NCBI GenBank assembly: GCA_046594105.1
Contig: JBKJQB010000320.1
Span: 1 to 30,715 of the forward strand
Direction: 5' to 3'
Length of the DNA stretch: 30,715 nucleotides
Source: JBDSGC01 sp046594105
Lineage (GTDB): Bacteria > Acidobacteriota > Thermoanaerobaculia > Gp7-AA8
In this document: positions 22,700-29,407 of the stretch, one piece after another
Position numbering within the stretch: position 1 is the first letter of the stretch
Layout of the letters: every line of letters starts with the position of its first letter
Program-made: the position numbers and the translations under genes
Notes under the pieces: generated by a model
What the model saw: only the letters and a program-made list of their open reading frames with translations
Told to the model about the DNA's origin: nothing
Databases searched by the model: none

Positions 22700-23833
22700 A
22701 TGAGCCGCTCGCTATACGGCCGGGCCTTCGTGGGAGGCCGCCTTCGCGAAGGGACGCTGATCACCATCGATGAGAGTGTCATCTCCGATGTGCGCGACGC
22801 GGTCTCCGCGCCACCGGACGCCTCTCTGGTTCACGGGGTGATCCTTCCCGGATTCATCGACGTGCATGTTCATGGCGGTGACGGCTCGGATTTCATGGAC
22901 GGCAGCGAGGAGGCGGTCGCCCGCGTGACCGCCTTCCACGCCGCAAAAGGAACGACAGCAGTGGCGGCCACGACACTCTCCGCCTCGCCGCAGGATCTCC
23001 ATGCGGCCGTTTCCGCGATCTCCCGTGTGGCCAATCTGCGCGCACCGGCGGCGGCGGAGATCTGCGGGATTCACCTGGAAGGGCCCTTCATCAACCTCGC
23101 CCGTGCCGGGGCACAGGATCCTTCCTCGATCCGGCCTGCCGACATTCACGAACTAACGTCGCTGCTCGACCTCGCGCCGGCGTTGCGCTGGATGGTCACT
23201 CTGGCGCCCGAACTGGCAGGCGCGCGTCCTCTCATGGAGCACTTTCGTGACCGCGTGCTGTTTTCGGTCGGCCACACGGCTGCTGATTACGCTGAGGTCA
23301 TCGCTGCCCTGGAATGGGGGGCCAGTCACTTCACGCATCTCTTCAACGCCATGACCGGAATCCAGCATCGCGCTCCCGGCGCGGTGGGGGCGGCGTTTGT
23401 TTCGACGGAGGCGACGGCGGAGCTGATCGCCGATGGCATCCACGTTCATCATGCAGTGCTCCGCATTGCCGCGCTGGCCATGCCGAACCGCATCGCCCTG
23501 ATCTCCGATGCGGTGCGTGCCACCGGGATGCCGGAGGGGCGCTACAAAATTTACGCACAGGAATTCGTTGTGTCCGAGGGAGCGGCGCGTCTGGCGAACG
23601 GCTCGCTTGCCGGAAGCGTTCTCACGATGCAGCAGGCGGTGTGCAACATGGTGGAACTAGCCGGCCTGCCGCTCGAGTTGGTGGTGCCCATGGCCACCGA
23701 GGTCCCTGCGCGCATCCTGAAGGTGCACGAACGGAAGGGGAAAATCGCGCCCGGCTACGATGCCGATCTGGTGGTGCTCTCCGACCGTCTGACTGTGGAT
23801 CGCGTGCTCGTTCGCGGAAGGGAGCTCACATGA
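22700..23833 (+). CDS. nagA: N-acetylglucosamine-6-phosphate deacetylase
   Basis: 377 aa, normal for the amidohydrolase family. It removes acetate from GlcNAc-6-phosphate, the product of MurQ. Metal and catalytic residues are present: DVHVHGG, HLEGPF (metal Glu), the histidines in VGHTAAD and FTHLFNAM, and the catalytic Asp in ISDA. NGSLAGS and PGYDADLVVL near the C terminus also fit. The ATG at 22700 follows GGGGAGA by about 9 nt and starts MSRSLYGR. It lies 31 nt after murQ. Its TGA stop overlaps the ATG of a 16-codon frame that leads into nagB (ATGA). Confidence 0.95.
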   Translation: MSRSLYGRAFVGGRLREGTLITIDESVISDVRDAVSAPPDASLVHGVILPGFIDVHVHGGDGSDFMDGSEEAVARVTAFHAAKGTTAVAATTLSASPQDLHAAVSAISRVANLRAPAAAEICGIHLEGPFINLARAGAQDPSSIRPADIHELTSLLDLAPALRWMVTLAPELAGARPLMEHFRDRVLFSVGHTAADYAEVIAALEWGASHFTHLFNAMTGIQHRAPGAVGAAFVSTEATAELIADGIHVHHAVLRIAALAMPNRIALISDAVRATGMPEGRYKIYAQEFVVSEGAARLANGSLAGSVLTMQQAVCNMVELAGLPLELVVPMATEVPARILKVHERKGKIAPGYDADLVVLSDRLTVDRVLVRGRELT

Positions 23834-23880
23834 TTTGGCAGGCCGCGTCAGCGCCCGTCCATCATTCGCGCCTCTCATGA
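23830..23880 (+). CDS. 16-codon open frame linking nagA and nagB
   Basis: The frame encodes MIWQAASAPVHHSRLS. Its ATG overlaps the nagA stop (ATGA, 23830-23833) and its TGA overlaps the nagB start (ATGA, 23877-23880). CTCACATGATTTGG at its start resembles CTCTCATGATCTGG at the nagB start (12 of 14), so it may be a relic of a 47-bp duplication of the gene junction. Whether it is translated is unknown; it could pass ribosomes from nagA to nagB. Confidence 0.3.
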   Translation: MIWQAASAPVHHSRLS

Positions 23881-24578
23881 TCTGGACCCAATTCCCTGAC
23901 TACGAGAGCCTCTCGTCTGACGCCGCGAATCGCATGCTTGCGGCGGTCCGCGAGAATCCTTCGATGGTCCTCGGCCTGCCAACGGGTCGGACTCCGGTAG
24001 GGATGTACCAGCGGGTGGTCGAGCAGTGCGGGAGCCAGTATCACTGCTTCCAGAATGTCTCCACCTTCAACCTGGACGAGTATGTTGGCATCCCGCGGGA
24101 GCATCCCGGAAGCTACCTCACGTTCATGAAGAAGCATCTGTTCGACGCCATCGACATCCGTCCTTCGAACGCGCATGTTCCCGACGGCTCCCGCGCCGAT
24201 CTCCAGGCCGAATGCGCCGCCTACGAAGGGTTCATCAGCGCGGCGGGCGGGCTGGGGCTCACCTTTCTTGGACTGGGATCGAACGGTCACATTGCGTTCA
24301 ACGAGCCGGGAACATCGTTCGCGTCGAGGACGCGAGTGGTCACCCTCACCGATTCAACGCGGGCAGCCAACGCCGCGCTCTTTCCGGACGGGCGCGTTCC
24401 CACGCACTCCATCACCATAGGGATCGCCACCATCATGGAGTCGCGCGAAATCGTGCTGATGGCCAGCGGCGCGGCCAAGCAACCTGCGATCGAACGACTG
24501 CGATCGGGAGAGGTCTCCGAAGACTTTCCCGCCAGTGCGCTCTGGCATCACCCACGGGTGACCGTGCTGGTGGCCTAG
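23877..24578 (+). CDS. nagB: Glucosamine-6-phosphate deaminase
   Basis: 233 aa, shorter than E. coli NagB (266) but like the short bacterial form. It converts glucosamine-6-phosphate to fructose-6-phosphate and ammonia, the last step after MurQ and NagA. Motifs: VLGLPTGRTPVGMY (phosphate loop), FNLDEYVGIPREHPGSY with the catalytic Asp, and LGLGSNGHIAFNEPG with the His/Glu pair. The ATG at 23877 gives MIWTQFPDYE; an in-frame ATG at 23835 is not preferred. Its TAG stop (24576-24578) is part of a family A repeat, which fixes the C terminus ending VTVLVA. Confidence 0.95.
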   Translation: MIWTQFPDYESLSSDAANRMLAAVRENPSMVLGLPTGRTPVGMYQRVVEQCGSQYHCFQNVSTFNLDEYVGIPREHPGSYLTFMKKHLFDAIDIRPSNAHVPDGSRADLQAECAAYEGFISAAGGLGLTFLGLGSNGHIAFNEPGTSFASRTRVVTLTDSTRAANAALFPDGRVPTHSITIGIATIMESREIVLMASGAAKQPAIERLRSGEVSEDFPASALWHHPRVTVLVA

Positions 24579-24658
24579 GCCGGCACGGCCGGCGGCGCTG
24601 GTTGCCCAAGGCTCCGCCAAGATCACGCTCCAAGACGTTCTGCCGCGCGGGCTCCTAG
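24575..24658 (+). repeat. Dispersed repeat family A, copy 4 (best-preserved)
   Basis: 84 bp with CTAGG at the left end and CCTAG at the right end, a short inverted terminal match. It includes the hairpin-forming GCCGGCACGGCCGGC and GCTGGTTGCCCAAGGC. It contains the nagB stop codon. It has no coding capacity. Confidence 0.85.
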
Positions 24659-24711
24659 CGATCGCCAATCCGATCTGCGGGCACCGATCTCGCTTTCGAC
24701 TCCCAGCGCCC

Positions 24712-25620
24712 ATGCCCGATGAAGCTGTCAAACGCCGCCCCATCCTCGGCCTGCTCGCGCTCTTCGCACTGTTCATGTCCTACCGCATCTTCGCGGTGTA
24801 CACGATTCGAGTGGGCGAGTGCCGGCCGAAGCCGGTCGACCCTTCGCTTCGCACAGCAACGCGAAATGAGGGCGGCCAGATCGTCACCTTTCCGGATCGA
24901 GACGGATACCCGCGGCAGGCGAAGCCTCTCACCATCCTGACGTACAACATCGAAGGGCATGACGAGCTCTACGATGGAGCGCACGCTGCGAAGATCGCCG
25001 AGACCATTCGCCTGCTGAAGCCGGACATCGTAGGGCTGCAGGAAGTCCATCGTGGAACCTGGCAGGTGCGATTCCGCGACCAGTTCTCGGAGATCCAGCG
25101 CCAGACCGGCTTGCACGGATTCTTTGCGCCCAGCTACAAGAGCCTGGGAGGCGAGTTTGGAAACGCCATCCTCACCCGGGGAGAAGTCCTCTCCACCACC
25201 ATCCATCCACTTCCCAGTGTGGGTGAGCCACGAAGCGTCATGGAGTCTGTGGTCCGCATCGACGGCGCATTGTTGAACGTGTACGTTACGCACCTCACGG
25301 CCTGGGGATCGCTCAAGAGCAAGGATCGCGGCGAGCAGCTGGAGTGCCTGGCCAAACACGTGCGGACCAGCCGTTATCCCTTCATCCTCCTGGGCGACCT
25401 CAACGCGCCGCCGGACTATGCGGAAATCGCGCGCTTCAGCAAACTGAATACGGCCCGGATGGTGGGGCGCGACATCATCCTCACCCATCCGCTGATGCAC
25501 CGGCGCATCGACTACATCTTCGCCGACTATGGCTGGAAGATCGTCAACGCGCGTGCCGTTCCGACCGGATCGTCGGATCATTACCCCGTCATCGCACAGA
25601 TGTTCTGGAGCCAAAGCTGA
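24712..25620 (+). CDS. Endonuclease/exonuclease/phosphatase-fold protein, YbhP-like
   Basis: 302 aa. An N-terminal hydrophobic segment (about 9-30, RPILGLLALFALFMSYRIF) suggests membrane anchoring. The EEP fold follows with its usual active-site set: TYNIEG, LQEVH (metal Glu), the His in VYVTHLTAWG, GDLNAPP (Asp and Asn), RRIDYIF and SSDHYPV (catalytic His). The family cleaves phosphodiesters in nucleic acids or lipids; the substrate cannot be read. The stop shares one base with the start of the phospholipase D gene (TGATG). The same pairing, ybhP next to clsB, occurs in E. coli, so a lipid-related role in the envelope is a reasonable inference. Confidence 0.8.
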   Translation: MPDEAVKRRPILGLLALFALFMSYRIFAVYTIRVGECRPKPVDPSLRTATRNEGGQIVTFPDRDGYPRQAKPLTILTYNIEGHDELYDGAHAAKIAETIRLLKPDIVGLQEVHRGTWQVRFRDQFSEIQRQTGLHGFFAPSYKSLGGEFGNAILTRGEVLSTTIHPLPSVGEPRSVMESVVRIDGALLNVYVTHLTAWGSLKSKDRGEQLECLAKHVRTSRYPFILLGDLNAPPDYAEIARFSKLNTARMVGRDIILTHPLMHRRIDYIFADYGWKIVNARAVPTGSSDHYPVIAQMFWSQS

Positions 25621-26927
25621 TGTTGAAACTCGAAAAAACCCGCAAAGGAACACACACCGTACGGATCTCGCTCATCGCACTGATGGCCATGGTCCTTGTC
25701 ATCGTCCTGCTGACCATCACGCTCTGGTCTGCCCAGCGGGGAGCCAACGCGCGCCTGAACGTCAAGAACGCCGGCGACTTCAACGCGCTGCTGCCGTCGA
25801 TCGTGGGGCTGACTCAGGGGAGCCTCGAAGGTGGCAACTCCGTCGAGCTTCTCGAAAACGGCGACCAGTTCTTCCCCCGACTGCTCTCCGACATCGCTGC
25901 CGCCAAACAGAGCATCCACGTCGAGTCGTACATCTGGTGGACCGGAGAGATCTGCGACCAGCTGGCTGCAGCACTCGCAGCAAAAGCACGAGAAGGAGTG
26001 GAGGTCCGGCTGATGGTCGACGCGTCCGGCGGCCACAAGATGGACTCCAAGCTCGACAAACTAATGAAGGACGCCGGTGTCCAGGTCCGCAAGTTCCATC
26101 CCATCACTTTCAGCAACCTCGGGCGCCTGAACAACCGCGACCACCGCAAGGAAGTGGTCATCGACGGTCATATCGGTTACCTCGGTGGCTACGGCTATGC
26201 CAAGGAGTGGACCGGTCACGCCCAGGACAAGGATCACTGGCGCGACACCGGAGTGCGCGTGCAGGGGCCGATCGTCAATCGGTTGCAAGCCGCGTTCTGC
26301 GAGAACTGGATCGAGGAGACCGGCGAGATCGTCGCCGGAGAGAAATACTTCCCCAAGCCGACCATTCAGGGAAAGACGCAGGCGCATCTGGCCTACACCT
26401 CACCGACTGGCGGCGTCTCTTCCGTCCAGGTCCTTTACTACCTGGCCATCAAGTCCGCCCGGAAGCAGATCATCATCCAGAACCCCTACATGCTTCCGGA
26501 CAGTGATGCCATCGAGGCGTTCGCCGAAGCGGTTCGCCGCGGTGTGGATGTAAGGATCATGGTGCCGGCCACCACGTCGACCGACAGCCCGATCGTGCAG
26601 CACGCCAGCCATCACCTCTACGGTCAGTTGCTCCAGCGCGGAGTGAAGATCTGGGAATACAAGAAGACGCTGCTCCATCAGAAGATCATCATCGTGGACG
26701 GCACGTGGTCCTGCGTCGGATCCACAAATTTCGACCGGAGGGCCCTGCAGCTCAACGATGAAATCAGCATGGGGATCCTCAGCACGGAACTCGCTGCCAG
26801 CCTCCGCGCGGCATGGGACGACGACATGAAGTCGGCCGAACCGGTGGACTACGAGCGGTGGCATCATCGCGGGTTGTGGCACAAAGCGAAGGATGGACTG
26901 GCATACTTGGCCAGCTCGCAGCTGTAG
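25620..26927 (+). CDS. Cardiolipin synthase-like phospholipase D protein
   Basis: 435 aa. A single hydrophobic helix near the start (about 15-38) anchors it. Two HKD motifs form the active site: HRKEVVID with GYLGGYGYA in the first half, and HQKIIIVD with CVGSTNFDRRA in the second. SIHVESYIWWTG, GVEVRLMVDASG and LNDEISMGI are typical of cardiolipin synthases ClsA/ClsB. It probably joins phospholipids through a phosphatidyl-His intermediate. The ATG at 25620 overlaps the EEP stop by one base. ClsB, which works in E. coli next to YbhP, is the nearest model; other phospholipase D transfers are possible. Confidence 0.85.
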   Translation: MLKLEKTRKGTHTVRISLIALMAMVLVIVLLTITLWSAQRGANARLNVKNAGDFNALLPSIVGLTQGSLEGGNSVELLENGDQFFPRLLSDIAAAKQSIHVESYIWWTGEICDQLAAALAAKAREGVEVRLMVDASGGHKMDSKLDKLMKDAGVQVRKFHPITFSNLGRLNNRDHRKEVVIDGHIGYLGGYGYAKEWTGHAQDKDHWRDTGVRVQGPIVNRLQAAFCENWIEETGEIVAGEKYFPKPTIQGKTQAHLAYTSPTGGVSSVQVLYYLAIKSARKQIIIQNPYMLPDSDAIEAFAEAVRRGVDVRIMVPATTSTDSPIVQHASHHLYGQLLQRGVKIWEYKKTLLHQKIIIVDGTWSCVGSTNFDRRALQLNDEISMGILSTELAASLRAAWDDDMKSAEPVDYERWHHRGLWHKAKDGLAYLASSQL

Positions 26928-26976
26928 AACCGGCCCCAAATCACCGGGCGGGAGTCGCGCTCGAGCGCCGCATGCG

Positions 26977-27840
26977 ATGGTGACACTACCGGCCGAAGGC
27001 AACTGGTCTCTTCAGGCGTTGTCCGACGAGGACCATGTTGCCGCTCTCGCTTTTCTGCGGCGCGATCCCCTGATCAACGTGTACCTGATCTCCAGGCTGA
27101 TCGAAGAGCGTTTCGCATCGTCGGCGCAGATGGTTCAGGTCCGCTACCGTGGGGACATCGTGCTGGTGGCCTCTCTGGCCACGAACATCGTGCTGGGAGC
27201 CGACCCGCTGATGCCCGAGGACATCACGCACGCGGCCATTGCCATCGTTGCCGAACGCATCCTCACCCGGATGCTGCCGGTCCGGGCCATCATCTCGCCG
27301 GCCACCCTGGTCGAGGCGCTCTGGAGGCGGCTGGGGGCCCGGCTCGATCCACCGACCGTCGTTCGACTCAACCAGCCGGTGTATTCCAATCGTGGACGAC
27401 TGGATTTCCCCGACCTGACCGAGGCCCGCTACTCGATCATCCGCGATCTCGAAGCGCTGGTTCCTGCCTGTGCCGCCATGCACCACGAAGAGGTGGGCAT
27501 CGACCCCATGGAGCGGGATGCGGTCGGCTACCGCGACCGGGTGCGCGACCTCATCACCAAAACGCGCTCGGTCATCCGCGTCGCCGAGGGGACCATCGTG
27601 GCCAAGTGCGAGTACTCCGCGATCACTTCCGATTGCGTCCAGCTCATGGGCGTCTGGACCAACCCTGCCTTTCGCCGCCGCGGTTACGCACGGGGCATGT
27701 TGCGTGAAGTCTGTGGTCACCTGGCGCGACGGGGAAAGGTGGTCACGTTGTTCGTCAACGATTTCAACCATCCGGCGATCCAGCTCTACGAGTCGCTGGG
27801 CTTCGAGCGGATCGGCGTCAACCGCGCATTGATCTGGTAG
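26977..27840 (+). CDS. GNAT-family N-acetyltransferase with a DUF4081-type N-terminal half
   Basis: 287 aa. The first half (about 10-130), with DHVAALAFLRRDPLINVYLI and SRLIEE, resembles the DUF4081 domain that precedes some GNAT domains. The second half has the acetyl-CoA site: QLMGVWTNPAFRRRGYARGM, where the RRRGYA part is the pyrophosphate-binding motif A, and VTLFVNDFNHPAIQLYESLG then FERIGV, the usual motif B ending. The acceptor is unknown. ATG 26977 is chosen because the domain starts there; a nearby ATG at 26972 is out of frame. It lies 49 nt after the phospholipase D gene and may be co-transcribed. Confidence 0.8.
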   Translation: MVTLPAEGNWSLQALSDEDHVAALAFLRRDPLINVYLISRLIEERFASSAQMVQVRYRGDIVLVASLATNIVLGADPLMPEDITHAAIAIVAERILTRMLPVRAIISPATLVEALWRRLGARLDPPTVVRLNQPVYSNRGRLDFPDLTEARYSIIRDLEALVPACAAMHHEEVGIDPMERDAVGYRDRVRDLITKTRSVIRVAEGTIVAKCEYSAITSDCVQLMGVWTNPAFRRRGYARGMLREVCGHLARRGKVVTLFVNDFNHPAIQLYESLGFERIGVNRALIW

Positions 27841-27891
27841 GGGCTCGCTGGCGACCCGTCGCCGCTTCCTCGACGACCGGCCCGAACATTG

Positions 27892-27897
27892 CACAAT
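27892..27897 (+). promoter_or_regulatory. Possible -10 element of the cold-shock gene
   Basis: CACAAT in the A/T-rich patch TTGCACAATTCT, giving a leader of about 50 nt. Unlike most genes here, this one has a consensus AGGAGG (27944-27949) 6 nt before its ATG. Confidence 0.35.
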
Positions 27898-27955
27898 TCT
27901 CGTCCGTCTGACCGCATGCGGCTTCGGTCGCTGAATTGGACGCAGGAGGTAGAAC

Positions 27956-28192
27956 ATGCCGGAAGTAGGCACCGTCAAATGGTTCAACAACGATAAGGGT
28001 TTCGGATTCATCAAGCGGGACACTGGCGAGGACGTTTTCGTGCATCACACCGCCATCCAGTCCTCCGGCTACCGCACGCTCAACGAGGGTGACCGCGTCG
28101 AATTCGACGTCAAGCAGGGTCCCAAGGGTCTGCAGGCCGAGAACGTCCGCAAGCCCGAAGGCGACGGCGGCGGTGGCGGTGGCGACCAGTAG
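27956..28192 (+). CDS. Cold-shock domain protein (CspA family)
   Basis: 78 aa. Both RNA-binding motifs are present: GTVKWFNNDKGFGFI (RNP1, about 5-19) and DVFVHHTAI (RNP2, about 26-34). These small proteins bind single-stranded RNA and DNA and melt RNA structure. The C terminus adds an unusual short tail, EGDGGGGGGDQ. A strong AGGAGG at 27944-27949 fixes the start and suggests high expression. No clear terminator follows; the downstream region is repeats. Confidence 0.95.
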   Translation: MPEVGTVKWFNNDKGFGFIKRDTGEDVFVHHTAIQSSGYRTLNEGDRVEFDVKQGPKGLQAENVRKPEGDGGGGGGDQ

Positions 28193-28301
28193 CTGACCAC
28201 CGGCGGTTCGCAGGCTCTCAACCCCGTCCCGCCGCTTCAAATGGCACAGGCCCGCCGAGTACTCCCACTCGCGAGTGTCCTTCTCGAAGGGCGTGCTCTT
28301 C

Positions 28302-28357
28302 CATCGAGTGTCCTTCTCCCCGCGCACGGGGAGAAGGTGCCGAAGGCGGATGAGGGG
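28302..28357 (-). repeat. Inverted copy of the composite repeat's left part
   Basis: This is the reverse complement of 28378-28434 with few mismatches; the two are separated by 20 bp and could form a long hairpin. Each arm also holds its own CTTCTCCCC/GGGGAGAAG-type hairpin. A partial copy of GAGTGTCCTTCTC lies just to the left at 28273-28285. Confidence 0.75.
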
Positions 28358-28377
28358 AGTTCAGGCGACCAAGCGGA

Positions 28378-28634
28378 CCCCTCATCCCCGCTTCGCGGAC
28401 CTTTCCCCGTGTGCGGGGAGAAGGACACTCGATGAGGAGGCTCCCGTTTCTCACCATCAATCGCTTCGCTTCACGTAGCGCCCCCGCTCAGAAATCCCCG
28501 AGCCGTCATTCTGGGCGACGTGGGTGGCGGGCGGTAAGCGAAGCGCTCTGCAATCAAAGGTGATCGAAGCGGCCGCGGGCTGAGGCGAAAATCGTGGCGG
28601 ACGCTTGCGAACCAACGCCGCCGGCCGTGCCGGC
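28378..28634. repeat. Composite dispersed repeat, copy 2 (in the 28193-28648 gap)
   Basis: It matches 18650-18912 in both end parts, including CTCATCCCCGCTTCGCGGAC, GGCTCCCGTTTCTCACCATC and GAGGCGAAAATCGTGGCGG, and differs in the middle. It ends in GCCGCCGGCCGTGCCGGC, beside the -10 box of the next gene. No gene is seen in the 28193-28648 gap. Confidence 0.8.
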
Positions 28635-28636
28635 TT

Positions 28637-28642
28637 TATCAT
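28637..28642 (+). promoter_or_regulatory. -10 element of the enoyl-CoA hydratase gene
   Basis: TATCAT ends 6 nt before the ATG at 28649, placing the transcription start at the start codon. It directly abuts the end of the composite repeat. Confidence 0.5.
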
Positions 28643-28648
28643 TCCGAC

Positions 28649-29407
28649 ATGGCGAAGATCACCCTCACCAGCGACGCAAACGCTCATCGCATCACACTCT
28701 CCGACCCACCACTGAACATCCTCGATCTGGCCATGCTCCAGGAGCTGCGGGAAGCAATCCGCGCGGTGAAGCCGGACCGTCATGCGCTGATCATCGAGGC
28801 CCAAGGGGAAAAGGCTTTCTCTGCCGGCGCGAGCGTGCAGGATCACCTCGGCGATCGCGTGCGCGGCATGCTGGAGGCCTTTCACGACTGCTTCCGGATG
28901 CTGGCACGGCTCGATCTGGTGACCGTCGCGCTCGTGCGCGGCGCGGCGCTCGGTGGAGGCTGTGAGCTTGCTCTGGCCTGCGACTTCGTCCTGGCCTCCG
29001 ACCGGGCTCGATTCGGCCAGCCTGAGATCAACCTCGGCGTGTTTCCTCCCGTCGCCGCTTACCAGTTGTCCAGGCAGCTCCCACCACGAAAAGGGCTCGA
29101 GCTTCTGCTGACCGGCGATCCCATCGACGCGAGCACCGCCGAGCGGCTGGGGCTCGTCAACGCCGTCCTGCCCCTCGCCGAATTCACCGCGCAGTCGGAT
29201 GCGTGGCTCCAGCGTCTCTTTCGACAGAGCGCTTCATCGCTGCGTCTGGCCAAACAGGCCTTCCGCCTCGCGCAAGCCTCAGACTTCGAGGAGCGCCTCG
29301 CTGCGGTGGAAGTTCTGTATCTGGAGACGCTGATGAAAACCGGCGACGCAAACGAAGGCCTCAACGCCTTTCTGGAAAAACGAACGCCTGCATGGCGCGG
29401 CCGCTGA
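28649..29407 (+). CDS. Enoyl-CoA hydratase/isomerase-family protein, BamR/Dch-like
   Basis: 252 aa, crotonase fold. The oxyanion-hole segments KAFSAGASVQDH and AALGGGCELALACD are present, and both catalytic glutamates of the hydratases appear, in GGGCEL and FGQPEI. PPLNILDLAML, AFHDCFRML and GVFPPVAAYQL resemble cyclohexa-1,5-diene-1-carbonyl-CoA hydratases of anaerobic benzoyl-CoA breakdown, but no other gene of that pathway is here, so a general enoyl-CoA hydratase is as likely. The start follows a -10 box by 6 nt with no ribosome-binding site. Its TGA is directly followed by the stop of the convergent transporter gene. Confidence 0.85.
   Translation: MAKITLTSDANAHRITLSDPPLNILDLAMLQELREAIRAVKPDRHALIIEAQGEKAFSAGASVQDHLGDRVRGMLEAFHDCFRMLARLDLVTVALVRGAALGGGCELALACDFVLASDRARFGQPEINLGVFPPVAAYQLSRQLPPRKGLELLLTGDPIDASTAERLGLVNAVLPLAEFTAQSDAWLQRLFRQSASSLRLAKQAFRLAQASDFEERLAAVEVLYLETLMKTGDANEGLNAFLEKRTPAWRGR

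Noticed and set aside
21769..22782. N-terminal extension of the UPF0158 gene antisense to murQ
   Set aside because: The part beyond 21768 is entirely opposite murQ, shows no domain, and a promoter box sits just before ATG 21768.
24575..24658. Insertion sequence with transposase
   Set aside because: The element is only 84 bp and has no coding capacity; no transposase gene is present in the window.
9369..28634. CRISPR array made from the recurring repeats
   Set aside because: Copies are kilobases apart, in both orientations, with no regular spacers and no cas genes.
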